From: CAZYXZ01 sp964651395
GTDB lineage: Bacteria > Actinomycetota > Actinomycetes > BP-191
NCBI GenBank assembly: GCA_964651395.1
Contig: CAZYXZ010000019.1
Location: 1-42,924, forward strand
Reading direction: 5' to 3'
DNA length: 42,924 nt
Shown here one piece after another: positions 8,654 to 16,555 of this stretch (its first letter is position 1; each line of letters opens with the position of its first letter). Made by a program: the position numbers and the translations under genes. Below the pieces are notes generated by a model. The model searched no databases. It saw only the letters and a list, made by a program, of their open reading frames with translations, and was not told the DNA's origin.

Positions 8654-8674
8654 ACCTTCGCCCACCCGCACACT
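8646..8674 (+). promoter_or_regulatory. possible promoter of the SAM-riboswitch transcript
   Basis: TTGACC (8646-8651), a 17-nt gap and CACACT (8669-8674) would place the transcript start near 8681, just before the riboswitch. The -35 overlaps the 5' end of gpgS on the other strand. The -10 lacks the leading T, so this is tentative. Confidence 0.35.
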
Positions 8675-8694
8675 CTGACAGACAACTGAACACC

Positions 8695-8801
8695 GCTCAT
8701 CCAGAGGGGCAGAGGGAACGGCCCGATGAAGCCCCGGCAACCACCGCTCTAGCGACAGGTGCCAACTCCGGCCCGGACGAAACGATCCGGGGAAGATGAG
8801 A
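8695..8801 (+). ncRNA. S-box (SAM-I) riboswitch
   Basis: A class I SAM aptamer. P1 is CTCATC (8696-8701) pairing with GATGAG (8795-8800). The conserved core follows in order: AGAGGGGCAGAGGGA, then GCCCGATGAAGCCCCGGCAACC with its kink-turn and pseudoknot elements, then GGTGCCAACTCC, then a P4 hairpin CCGG...CCGG. The layout fits SAM-I rather than SAM-II or SAM-IV. It leads directly into the ThrC-like gene. No terminator hairpin or T-run follows. Instead the GAGAGG ribosome binding site (8800-8805) abuts P1, so control is probably translational, with SAM binding switching the operon off. Confidence 0.92.
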
Positions 8802-8816
8802 GAGGTCATTCGCTCC

Positions 8817-10076
8817 GTGTCCACCGCCACCACGCACTCCGCCGTCATCGGCCTGCGCTGCCGTGAGTGCGGCCGCGACTACCCGGCCGACCCCGTCCAC
8901 GTCTGCGAGCTCTGCTTCGGCCCGCTCGAGGTCGCCTACGACCGCGACGCGTGGGCCGGGACGGTCACGCGCGCGTCCATCGAGGCCGGCCCGCCGACCA
9001 TCTGGCGCTACGCCGACCTGCTGCCGTCCGGCGCCGACCCCGCGCAGCGGGTCGACCTCGGCGCCGGGATGACGCGCCTGGTCCGCGCCAAGAACCTCGG
9101 CCAGGCGCTTGGCCTGGCCGAGCTCTGGGTGAAGGACGACAGCGGCAACCCGACGCACTCGTTCAAGGACCGCGTCGTCTCCGTCGCGCTGTCCAAGGCC
9201 GTGGAGTTCGGCTTCACGACCGTCGCCTGCGCCTCGACCGGCAACCTGGCCAACTCGGTCGCTGCCCACTCGGCCCGCGCCAACCTCCGCTCGGTCGTCT
9301 TCATCCCCGCCGACCTCGAGCCGGCGAAGATCGTGGCCACCGCCATCTACGGCCAGAGTCTCGTCGCGGTGACCGGGAGCTACGACGACGTGAACCGGCT
9401 CTGCGCCGAGGTGGCCGCCGACCTGCCGTGGGGCTTCGTGAACGTGAACCTCCGCCCGTACTACGCCGAGGGCTCCAAGACGATCGCCTACGAGACCGCG
9501 GAGCAGCTCGGCTGGCGGCTGCCGGCGCAGGTGGTCGTGCCCATCGCGTCCGGCTCGTTGCTGACGAAGGTGGACAAGGGCTTCCGCGAGCTGGCCGCTC
9601 TCGGCCTCGTCGACGACACACCCGTCACGGTCTACGGCGCGCAGGCGGCCGGGTGCTCGCCCGTGTCGACGGCGTTCCAGAACGGCTGGGACGTCGTCCG
9701 CCCGGTGAAGCCGGACACCATCGCCAAGAGCCTGGCCATCGGCAACCCGGCCGACGGGCCGTACGCGCTGGACGTCGCCCGGCGTACCGGGGGAGCGATC
9801 GACGACGTGACCGACGACGAGGTCCGTGCGGGGATCCGGCTGCTCGCCGAGACCGAGGGGATCTTCGCGGAGACCGCCGGCGGCGTGACCGTGGGCGTTC
9901 TGCGCAAGCTGCTCGACGCCGGGCGCCTCGACCGGGATGCTCCGACGGTGATCTACAACACCGGCGACGGCCTGAAGACCCTCGACGCGGTCTCCGGCGC
10001 GGCCGGCCCGACGCACACCATCAGCGCCTCGCTGACCGACTTCCGGGCGACCGGCCTCGCCGAGGAGACGCCGTGA
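8817..10076 (+). CDS. threonine synthase-like PLP enzyme under SAM riboswitch control
   Basis: 419 aa, fold-type II PLP enzyme. An N-terminal zinc-ribbon-like pair CRECG...CELC (Cys15, 18, 30, 33) precedes the catalytic domain. The PLP lysine is in NPTHSFKDR (Lys117), with ASTGNLANS and IASGSLLTK as phosphate and substrate loops. Threonine synthase converts O-phosphohomoserine to threonine, yet this copy is behind an S-box and overlaps a sulfur-carrier gene, which suggests use of the same activated substrate for homocysteine synthesis, or a switch in flux between Thr and Met. GTG 8817 is preferred: the in-frame ATG at 8796 lies inside riboswitch helix P1. No hom or thrB is nearby, so this may be a second ThrC. 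Confidence 0.85.
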   Translation: MSTATTHSAVIGLRCRECGRDYPADPVHVCELCFGPLEVAYDRDAWAGTVTRASIEAGPPTIWRYADLLPSGADPAQRVDLGAGMTRLVRAKNLGQALGLAELWVKDDSGNPTHSFKDRVVSVALSKAVEFGFTTVACASTGNLANSVAAHSARANLRSVVFIPADLEPAKIVATAIYGQSLVAVTGSYDDVNRLCAEVAADLPWGFVNVNLRPYYAEGSKTIAYETAEQLGWRLPAQVVVPIASGSLLTKVDKGFRELAALGLVDDTPVTVYGAQAAGCSPVSTAFQNGWDVVRPVKPDTIAKSLAIGNPADGPYALDVARRTGGAIDDVTDDEVRAGIRLLAETEGIFAETAGGVTVGVLRKLLDAGRLDRDAPTVIYNTGDGLKTLDAVSGAAGPTHTISASLTDFRATGLAEETP

Positions 10077-10348
10077 GCGCCACCATCAGGATCCCGACCC
10101 CGATGCGACAGCTGACCGACGGCGCCGCGGAGGTGGCGGTGGAGGCGGCCACGCTCGCCGACGCCATCGACGCCCTGGAGGCAAAGCACCCCGGCGTGAG
10201 CGCACGCGTGCTCGACGAGGCGGGGGCGCTGCGGCGCTTCGTGAACGTCTACGTCGGCGACGAGGACGTCCGCTTCCTGGACGGCCTGGCCACCCCCCTC
10301 CCCGAGGGCGCCACCGTCTCGATCATCCCGGCCGTCGCGGGGGGCTAG
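10073..10348 (+). CDS. MoaD/ThiS-family sulfur carrier protein
   Basis: 91 aa, beta-grasp fold. Key features are IRIPTPMRQLTDGA at the N-terminus, NVYVGDEDVRFLDGLATPL in the middle and a C-terminus ending exactly in Gly-Gly (IIPAVAGG). A free diglycine tail is what an E1-like enzyme adenylates and thiocarboxylates in ThiS, MoaD and CysO. The GTG overlaps the ThrC-like stop by 4 nt, so the two are translationally coupled under one riboswitch. No E1-like activator, rhodanese or JAMM protease is in the window and would have to act in trans. Its probable job is to deliver sulfide to the upstream enzyme; molybdopterin synthesis is less likely given the context. Confidence 0.85.
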   Translation: MSATIRIPTPMRQLTDGAAEVAVEAATLADAIDALEAKHPGVSARVLDEAGALRRFVNVYVGDEDVRFLDGLATPLPEGATVSIIPAVAGG

Positions 10349-10403
10349 GGCAAGGTCAAAGGCAAAGGCGCAGCTAAGGGCAAACCCCAGCCCCCGCTTG
10401 CGC

Positions 10404-10490
10404 GATCTTGAAGAGTCATGCGCGCTGAGGGCACATAAGTCTTCGGAGTGAAGAGTTGTTCGGGCTGAGCCCGAATAACTCTTCAAGATC
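10404..10490 (+). repeat. nested inverted repeats with two alternative stems
   Basis: Inner stem: GAAGAGTTGTTCGGGC (10450-10465), loop TGA, GCCCGAATAACTCTTC (10469-10484), 16 pairs counting one G-U. Outer arms: GATCTTGAAGAGT (10404-10416) and ACTCTTCAAGATC (10478-10490) match perfectly over 13 bp. The right arm is shared, so the two stems exclude each other. The element lies between the sulfur-carrier gene and the groEL promoter. It has no T-run, so it may be a factor-assisted terminator, a switch or a REP-like palindrome. Confidence 0.7.
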
Positions 10491-10547
10491 GGCCCGGCCA
10501 CTGCTTCTCGTAGCCGCCCTCTTGCTGTTGATCTTGATCACCCTCGC

Positions 10548-10574
10548 CTTGCACTCTCCTTGCCAGAGTGCTAA
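10548..10574 (+). promoter_or_regulatory. CIRCE operator 1 (HrcA site)
   Basis: CTTGCACTC, 9-nt spacer, GAGTGCTAA. The right half-site is the consensus; the left differs from TTAGCACTC at two positions. HrcA binds CIRCE to repress chaperonin genes. TTGCAC within it could also be the -35 box. Confidence 0.8.
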
Positions 10575-10581
10575 ACCTGAA

Positions 10582-10608
10582 CTAGCACTCGCACCTGTTG
10601 AGTGCCAG
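10582..10608 (+). promoter_or_regulatory. CIRCE operator 2 (HrcA site)
   Basis: CTAGCACTC, 9-nt spacer GCACCTGTT, GAGTGCCAG, with one mismatch between the arms. It starts 7 nt after the first CIRCE, so groEL carries two tandem HrcA sites. Confidence 0.9.
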
Positions 10609-10694
10609 ATCGGGCCCCGAGGCTCTACCGAGCCGTTCCGTCGCGGGCGAGGTCCGGTCAGCACCCAACGAAGGCGTCCGGGAGGACCACACAC

Positions 10695-12320
<1,626 letters not shown>

Positions 12321-12334
12321 TCCGCAGAGCGCAA

Positions 12335-12370
12335 CAGAAGGGCGGGTCGCCTCGGCGGCCCGCCCTTCTG
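12335..12370 (+). terminator. hairpin terminator after groEL
   Basis: CAGAAGGGCGGG (12335-12346) and CCCGCCCTTCTG (12359-12370) form a perfect 12-bp stem with a 12-nt loop, 14 nt after the groEL stop. No T-run follows, as is common in high-GC actinobacteria. Confidence 0.85.
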
Positions 12371-12372
12371 CG

Positions 12373-12378
12373 TACGCT
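12373..12378 (+). promoter_or_regulatory. -10-like TACGCT, leaderless promoter
   Basis: TACGCT lies exactly 7 nt before the ATG at 12386 and directly after the groEL terminator. No ribosome binding site is seen. Confidence 0.45.
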
Positions 12379-12385
12379 CCCCGCC

Positions 12386-13030
12386 ATGGCGACTGTGCAG
12401 GTGCCCGTCGAGTGGGCCCGGTGGGATCGCTTCCCGATGGTCTGCGCGCGCTCGGGGAAGCCGGCGACGAAGCACCGCAACATGGAGGTGTACGGCGACG
12501 TCCCGTCCTCCGCCTCGTTCTTCATCCTGCTCGGGCTGCTGCCGTATCTCCTGATCGCTCGCTCGATGGCGAGGACGAAGTTCCGCATCCATCTGCCGCT
12601 GAGCAACACGGGGAGCCCCCGCCGTACGGCCTACGGCCTCGGCGCACTCGGCGCGTTCCTGGGCATGTTCGTCGTAGTCGCGATCCCTAACGAGAACGTT
12701 GCGGCCGTCGTCGCCCTGGCCTGCATCGTCGCGCTCATCTGGTTGCTGATCCTCTTCGCCACCACGGAGGCGTCTGCGCGACCGAAGAACGGCGTGCTCG
12801 TGATGAAGCACGTGCATCCGACGTTCGTCTCCGCCGTCGAGTCAGCAGTCAGTCAGTGGCAGCAGGGCGGTGCGCCGACCGTCGGTGGCTACGCTCCGGC
12901 GACCGTGAGCCCGCCGGCGGGCTGGGTCGCAGACCCGTCGGGGCGGTTCCAGCTGCGCTACTGGGACGGGCAGCAGTGGACGGAGCACGTGTCCACCGAC
13001 GGCCAGCAGTCCATCAGTCCGGTCGGATAG
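12386..13030 (+). CDS. membrane protein with C-terminal DUF2510 (paralog 1)
   Basis: 214 aa, function unknown. A short N-terminal segment VPVEWARWDRFPMVCARSG with a C-x2-SG motif is followed by three hydrophobic stretches (about 48-60, 82-103, 107-128), then VMKHVHPTFVSAVESAV. A linker leads to a C-terminal DUF2510 module, PAGWVADPSGRFQLRYWDGQ. DUF2510 is a short actinobacterial domain often attached to membrane proteins, with no established biochemical role. It is the first of three tandem paralogs. The tail QQSISPVG is almost identical in DNA to that of the next gene, pointing to recent duplication or gene conversion. Confidence 0.8.
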   Translation: MATVQVPVEWARWDRFPMVCARSGKPATKHRNMEVYGDVPSSASFFILLGLLPYLLIARSMARTKFRIHLPLSNTGSPRRTAYGLGALGAFLGMFVVVAIPNENVAAVVALACIVALIWLLILFATTEASARPKNGVLVMKHVHPTFVSAVESAVSQWQQGGAPTVGGYAPATVSPPAGWVADPSGRFQLRYWDGQQWTEHVSTDGQQSISPVG

Positions 13031-13043
13031 GCGCTCCGAAGCA

Positions 13044-13709
13044 GTGCGCACCCGAGTGACCCTGCCAATCGAGCTGGTTCACCTGGCCGGACCGCCAGCG
13101 TGCCGCGTGTGCGCGATCACCGGCGGTTCGGCTGAGACGTCACTGCTGCTCCGGGGGCGCAGAACCATGGGCCTGCGGGAGCTGCCGTGGTGGAAAGCGA
13201 TCCTCGCGCTTCTGGGACTGTTGGCCGGCCACCCGTACGTGCCCTACCAGCAGGTCGACGTCACCGTTCCCGTGTCCCGACGTGCCGCGCGTCGTCGCAA
13301 GGTCGCGATGTGGGTGGCATGGGGCCTGTTTCCGGCTGGCCTCATCTTCTTCGCGTACAGCGCGGGGGCCTGGATTCCCGGGCTGGTGTGGACCAGCGTC
13401 GGAGTCATGCTTGCCGGCGCGATCGCGGGGATCGCAGAGCTACGGATGACGCCGGGGATCCTCCTGAAACGTGACGGGCGGATCGTGATCCGTCGCGTGC
13501 ACGCCGCGTATGCGGCAGCCGTGTCGTCGGCGCTGGCGAGCAGCCCGGTGATGTCGCCAGGACCGTCGCCCGTCGCAGCGCCTCGAACGCAACGAGCAGG
13601 CTGGATGGCCGATCCGTCCGGGCAGTACGAGCTGCGCTATTGGGACGGGCAGCGGTGGACCGAGCGCGTGTCCACCAACGGCCAGCAGTCCATCAGTCCG
13701 GTCGGCTGA
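13044..13709 (+). CDS. membrane protein with C-terminal DUF2510 (paralog 2)
   Basis: 221 aa, function unknown. It aligns with its neighbours: VTLPIELVHLAGPPACRVCAITGG corresponds to the VPVEWAR...C-x2-SG start of paralogs 1 and 3, then two or three membrane segments, then RIVIRRVHAAYAAAVSSAL and a C-terminal DUF2510 (AGWMADPSGQYELRYWDGQ). GTG 13044 is chosen because it matches the paralogs in length; GTG 13056 is possible. It starts 13 nt after paralog 1 ends and is probably cotranscribed. The region between the shared start and tail is much more diverged than the tail itself. Confidence 0.77.
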   Translation: MRTRVTLPIELVHLAGPPACRVCAITGGSAETSLLLRGRRTMGLRELPWWKAILALLGLLAGHPYVPYQQVDVTVPVSRRAARRRKVAMWVAWGLFPAGLIFFAYSAGAWIPGLVWTSVGVMLAGAIAGIAELRMTPGILLKRDGRIVIRRVHAAYAAAVSSALASSPVMSPGPSPVAAPRTQRAGWMADPSGQYELRYWDGQRWTERVSTNGQQSISPVG

Positions 13710-13737
13710 GGTCCCGCCGTTGGATCGCTCGCGGAAC

Positions 13738-13743
13738 TATCCT
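13738..13743 (+). promoter_or_regulatory. -10-like TATCCT, leaderless promoter
   Basis: TATCCT lies exactly 7 nt before the ATG at 13751, in the short gap after paralog 2. This gives the third paralog a promoter of its own. Confidence 0.45.
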
Positions 13744-13750
13744 GCCGACC

Positions 13751-14323
13751 ATGGCCCAGCGCGTGGTCTTGTCCGTTCCGGTGGAGTGGGCGCGGCTCGA
13801 CAGGTTCCCGCCGATCTGCGCGTTCAGCGGCCGCTGGGCGACCGGGCGCAAGCGCTACCGCGTCGCCGGTGACCGGCCGCGCTGGACCCTGCTGCTGCTG
13901 ATCCCCGCGGTCTTCCCGTACCTGCTGCTGGCCGACCGCTGGGCAACCCGGGCGGGCTTCCACCTCCCCATCGCGCGGCCGACGAGGTGGCGGTGGGTGA
14001 TCGCCAACGCCGTGACCGTCTCCTCGCTCGGTCTGTCGGTCGCGGCGTTCTTCCTGTCCGGCCGCGAGGGCAACCGGGTGCTCCTCGCCGCCTCCGCGGG
14101 GCTGCTCGGCATGTTCGCCGTCGGGCTGGTCCTGGCCCTGCACCGCCAGCAGGTGCCGCGCATCCGGCAGGGGCGGCTGATCCTGCCCCGCGTGCATCCG
14201 GCGTTCGCCGAGGCCGTGCAGCACGCCTTCGTCCACAGCATCCGGGAGAAGCAGGACGTCCCGCACTGGGACGGTGCGACCATGCCCGTCTACCCGACCC
14301 TGAGCGAAAGTCTGGCGTCGTGA
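13751..14323 (+). CDS. membrane protein, paralog 3, lacking DUF2510
   Basis: 190 aa, function unknown. VLSVPVEWARLDRFPPICAFSG closely matches the N-terminus of paralog 1, followed by a hydrophobic segment (WTLLLLIPAVFPYLLLA), two more helices (about 80-97 and 105-130) and LILPRVHPAFAEAVQHAF, the same pre-tail motif as its neighbours. It then ends in a short tail without the WYADPSG...YWDG module, so the DUF2510 was either lost here or gained by the other two. The open frame extends upstream into paralog 2, but ATG 13751 matches the paralog N-termini and sits 7 nt after TATCCT. Confidence 0.77.
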   Translation: MAQRVVLSVPVEWARLDRFPPICAFSGRWATGRKRYRVAGDRPRWTLLLLIPAVFPYLLLADRWATRAGFHLPIARPTRWRWVIANAVTVSSLGLSVAAFFLSGREGNRVLLAASAGLLGMFAVGLVLALHRQQVPRIRQGRLILPRVHPAFAEAVQHAFVHSIREKQDVPHWDGATMPVYPTLSESLAS

Positions 14324-14354
14324 CTCTGAGGCACTGAGCGCGAAGGGAGCGTCA

Positions 14355-14849
14355 GTGTCCGCGGAGGCAGCTGCAGTGAGTGACGTCGCGTACGTCGACG
14401 CGCAGCGGGAGTTCTGCGAGCGGGAGTACGCCGCCCTGGCGGGCTACTGCCTGCGTCTCGCCGGCGACGAGCAGCTGGCCCGCGACCTGACACAGGAAGC
14501 GTTCGTGCGGCTCTTCGGCCGGTGGCGCAGCGTCGCCGAGCCGCGGGCCTACGTCTACCTCGTGGCGACCAACCTGGCCCGCCGTACCTGGCGGCGTCGG
14601 CGCAGCGAGACCGAGGCGGTCCGCAAGGCGTTCCCCCGCGAGGAGCATCACACCGCACCGGACCTCGCGGTCCGGGACGCGGTCGACCGACTGCCGCGGA
14701 AGTGGCGCGACGTCGTCGTCCTGCACTACTTCGCCGACCTGCCGGTCGCGGAGGTCGCTCGCCAGCTCGGTGAGCCCGAGGGCACGGTGCGCCGCCGCCT
14801 CACCGAGGCGCGCGCGCTGCTCGCCCCGACCCTAGGAGACCCGTCGTGA
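14355..14849 (+). CDS. ECF sigma factor
   Basis: 164 aa. Region 2 reads FCEREYAALAGYCLRLAGDEQLARDLTQEAFVRLFGRW, and after a short linker region 4 reads VDRLPRKWRDVVVLHYFADLPVAEVARQLGEPEGTVRRRLTEAR, a helix-turn-helix that reads the -35 element. The length and the short linker fit an actinobacterial SigE-like or ECF subgroup. It directs RNA polymerase to a small regulon. The GTG has GAAGGGAG upstream, and the gene overlaps the next one by 4 nt (GTGA), so the next product is its likely membrane-bound regulator. No zinc anti-sigma HxxxCxxC motif is present. Confidence 0.9.
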   Translation: MSAEAAAVSDVAYVDAQREFCEREYAALAGYCLRLAGDEQLARDLTQEAFVRLFGRWRSVAEPRAYVYLVATNLARRTWRRRRSETEAVRKAFPREEHHTAPDLAVRDAVDRLPRKWRDVVVLHYFADLPVAEVARQLGEPEGTVRRRLTEARALLAPTLGDPS

Positions 14850-15709
14850 AAGACGACACCGTGCTGCCGCCCCGCCCGGGCGACGTCGACACGATCCTGC
14901 GACGCGCGCGGCTGCGCAGGCTTCGGACGGCCGCTGTGGGACCCGGACTGGCGGCCGTCGTCGCCATCGCGATCGCGGTCAGCACCGCCGGCGGCTCGCT
15001 CGGCGCCCAGCAGGTCGACCTCGCGGACCCGCCGTCGCCGACGGCGCCGGCCACACCGGACGGTCTGTTCCCCGAGCTGCTCCCGACACCGCTGCCCACC
15101 GGCAGCATGCCCGCGCTCCTGCCCAACCCCGACGCGAGCCCGAGAAGCACGGAGAGCCCCGAGACCACGCCGGACCCGTCCGAGCCGGCCGAGCCGGACG
15201 AGGGCGTTCGGCCGTACGCCGGCGAGCTCGGGCCGAGCGTCAACCAGGGCGCCGCCGTGACGTGCCAGAGCCGGGTGGTCGACCCGACCGACCCGGTGCC
15301 CGGCGTCGTGCGCAACGGCTACTGCGTCGAGTGGGGCGGCTTCGCTCCGCAGGCCAGCCCGTCGCCGACCGATCCGGAGGAGCTGTCCTTGCGGATCTGC
15401 CGCGTGGTCGACAGCACCTCACCCGGCCTCCTCGACTTCCCCACGCAGGAGGAGGCCGACTTCGCGATCTACCACGGCAGACAGGACGCCGAGGGCCGGC
15501 TTACCTACGGCGAGCAGTACTGGCGCTTCTCGGACCACGTGACGTACGGGCCCGCGGCTCACACCCTCACGCTGCCGCAAGGCGACTGCGTCACCTGGAC
15601 CTACCTGCACAACGCCCTGCCGGCAGGTGGGTGGGTGTTCCAGTTCGAGACCAAGACGACGACGTTCCCGGCCGACCAGCGCGTCTTCGACATGTACTAC
15701 GAGAGCTGA
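14846..15709 (+). CDS. single-pass membrane protein, putative sigma-factor partner
   Basis: 287 aa. A short cytoplasmic N-terminus (PGDVDTILRRARLRRLR) precedes one membrane helix (about 30-48), a long Pro/Thr/Ser/Glu-rich extracytoplasmic spacer (about 58-125) and a C-terminal domain of about 150 aa holding Cys residues in VTCQSR, GYCVEWGG, LRICRVV and GDCVTWTY. The four cysteines may form two disulfides. The layout (short inside, helix, outer sensor) and translational coupling to the ECF sigma factor make an anti-sigma or sensor role likely, but no known anti-sigma domain is recognised. This assignment is inference from context. Confidence 0.65.
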   Translation: MKDDTVLPPRPGDVDTILRRARLRRLRTAAVGPGLAAVVAIAIAVSTAGGSLGAQQVDLADPPSPTAPATPDGLFPELLPTPLPTGSMPALLPNPDASPRSTESPETTPDPSEPAEPDEGVRPYAGELGPSVNQGAAVTCQSRVVDPTDPVPGVVRNGYCVEWGGFAPQASPSPTDPEELSLRICRVVDSTSPGLLDFPTQEEADFAIYHGRQDAEGRLTYGEQYWRFSDHVTYGPAAHTLTLPQGDCVTWTYLHNALPAGGWVFQFETKTTTFPADQRVFDMYYES

Positions 15710-15720
15710 TCCGCTCCCCG

Positions 15721-15726
15721 TAGGCT
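15721..15726 (+). promoter_or_regulatory. -10-like TAGGCT, leaderless promoter
   Basis: TAGGCT lies exactly 7 nt before the ATG at 15734 and 12 nt after the preceding stop codon. Confidence 0.45.
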
Positions 15727-15733
15727 GGGGTGC

Positions 15734-16555
15734 ATGACGACCCCTGCCGGCTGGTACGCCGACCCATCTGGTCAGTTCGAGCAGCGCTACTGGGACGGCG
15801 CCGCGTGGACTGACCACGTCTCGCGCAGCGGCCAGCAGAGCACCAGCCCGCTCGCCCCCGGCGCACCGCCCGCCGTCCACGTGACGACGCCGGACAAGGT
15901 GGTCCGTCAGGTGCAGGAGAAGGCCGGCCTCGCGCCGCTCGCCGGCGGTGGCGGCGGCACGCTGTTCACCGAGCCGATCCTCGTCGTGAACCAGAAGGTC
16001 AAGATCATCGAGCTCACCAACGAGTACGCCGTCTACGACAGCCAGGGCCGCCAGCTCGGCTCCGTCGTGCAGATCGGTCAGGGCTTTCTGCGCAAGGCGC
16101 TGCGGCTGCTCACCGACGTCGACCAGTTCCTGACGCACCGGCTGCAGGTCCGCGACCAGCACGGCGCCGTCGTCCTCAACCTCACGCGGCCCGGCAAGAT
16201 CTTCAAGTCCAAGGTCGTGGTCTCCGCGCCGTCCGGGCAGGAGATCGGTCGGATCGTCCAGCAGAACGTCTTCGGCAAGATCCGGTTCGGTTTCGAGAGC
16301 GGTGGCCAGCAGCTCGGCGCAATCAAGGCGGAGAACTGGCGCGCGTGGAACTTCAGTGTCGTCGATGCGAACGACCAGGAGATCGCGCGGATCACGAAGA
16401 CGTGGGAGGGCATGGTCAAGACCATGTTCACGACGGCGGACAACTACGTCGTGCAGATCCACCGCCCGCTCGAGGAGCCGCTGCGCAGCATGGTCGTGGC
16501 CTCGGCCCTGACCGTCGACACCGCGCTCAAGCAGGACAGCCGTGGCCTCAGCTAG
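15734..16555 (+). CDS. DUF2510 + phospholipid scramblase/LURP-one-like protein
   Basis: 273 aa. Here the DUF2510 module is N-terminal (PAGWYADPSGQFEQRYWDGAAW) and is followed by a linker and a long all-beta region: LFTEPILVVNQKVKIIELTNEYAVYDSQGRQLGSV, then FLTHRLQVRDQHGAVVLNL, VVVSAPSGQEIGRI and FSVVDANDQEIARITKTWEG. This repeating strand pattern is that of the tubby-like/LURP-one and scramblase-related family. The bacterial function is unknown; membrane association is inferred. Its DUF2510 resembles those of the tandem paralogs 2 kb upstream, with the same GQQS-SP ending, suggesting shared origin of the module. Confidence 0.82.
   Translation: MTTPAGWYADPSGQFEQRYWDGAAWTDHVSRSGQQSTSPLAPGAPPAVHVTTPDKVVRQVQEKAGLAPLAGGGGGTLFTEPILVVNQKVKIIELTNEYAVYDSQGRQLGSVVQIGQGFLRKALRLLTDVDQFLTHRLQVRDQHGAVVLNLTRPGKIFKSKVVVSAPSGQEIGRIVQQNVFGKIRFGFESGGQQLGAIKAENWRAWNFSVVDANDQEIARITKTWEGMVKTMFTTADNYVVQIHRPLEEPLRSMVVASALTVDTALKQDSRGLS

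Larger units (their letters stand above)
10349..10694. other. 346-nt intergenic regulatory region before groEL2
   Basis: No coding gene is visible. From left to right it holds a short A/G-rich stretch with repeated GGCAAAGG-like words (about 10350-10385), the nested inverted repeats, two tandem CIRCE operators, and about 86 nt of leader ending in a GGGAGG ribosome binding site before the groEL ATG. Confidence 0.8.

Noticed and set aside
8796..8816. ATG start for the ThrC-like gene
   Set aside because: It lies in helix P1 of the riboswitch with only 2-3 nt to a G-rich sequence; GTG 8817 fits better, though it is kept as an alternative.
10602..10694. Upstream extension of GroEL to 572 aa
   Set aside because: It would start inside a CIRCE operator and add residues absent from GroEL; ATG 10695 has a ribosome binding site.
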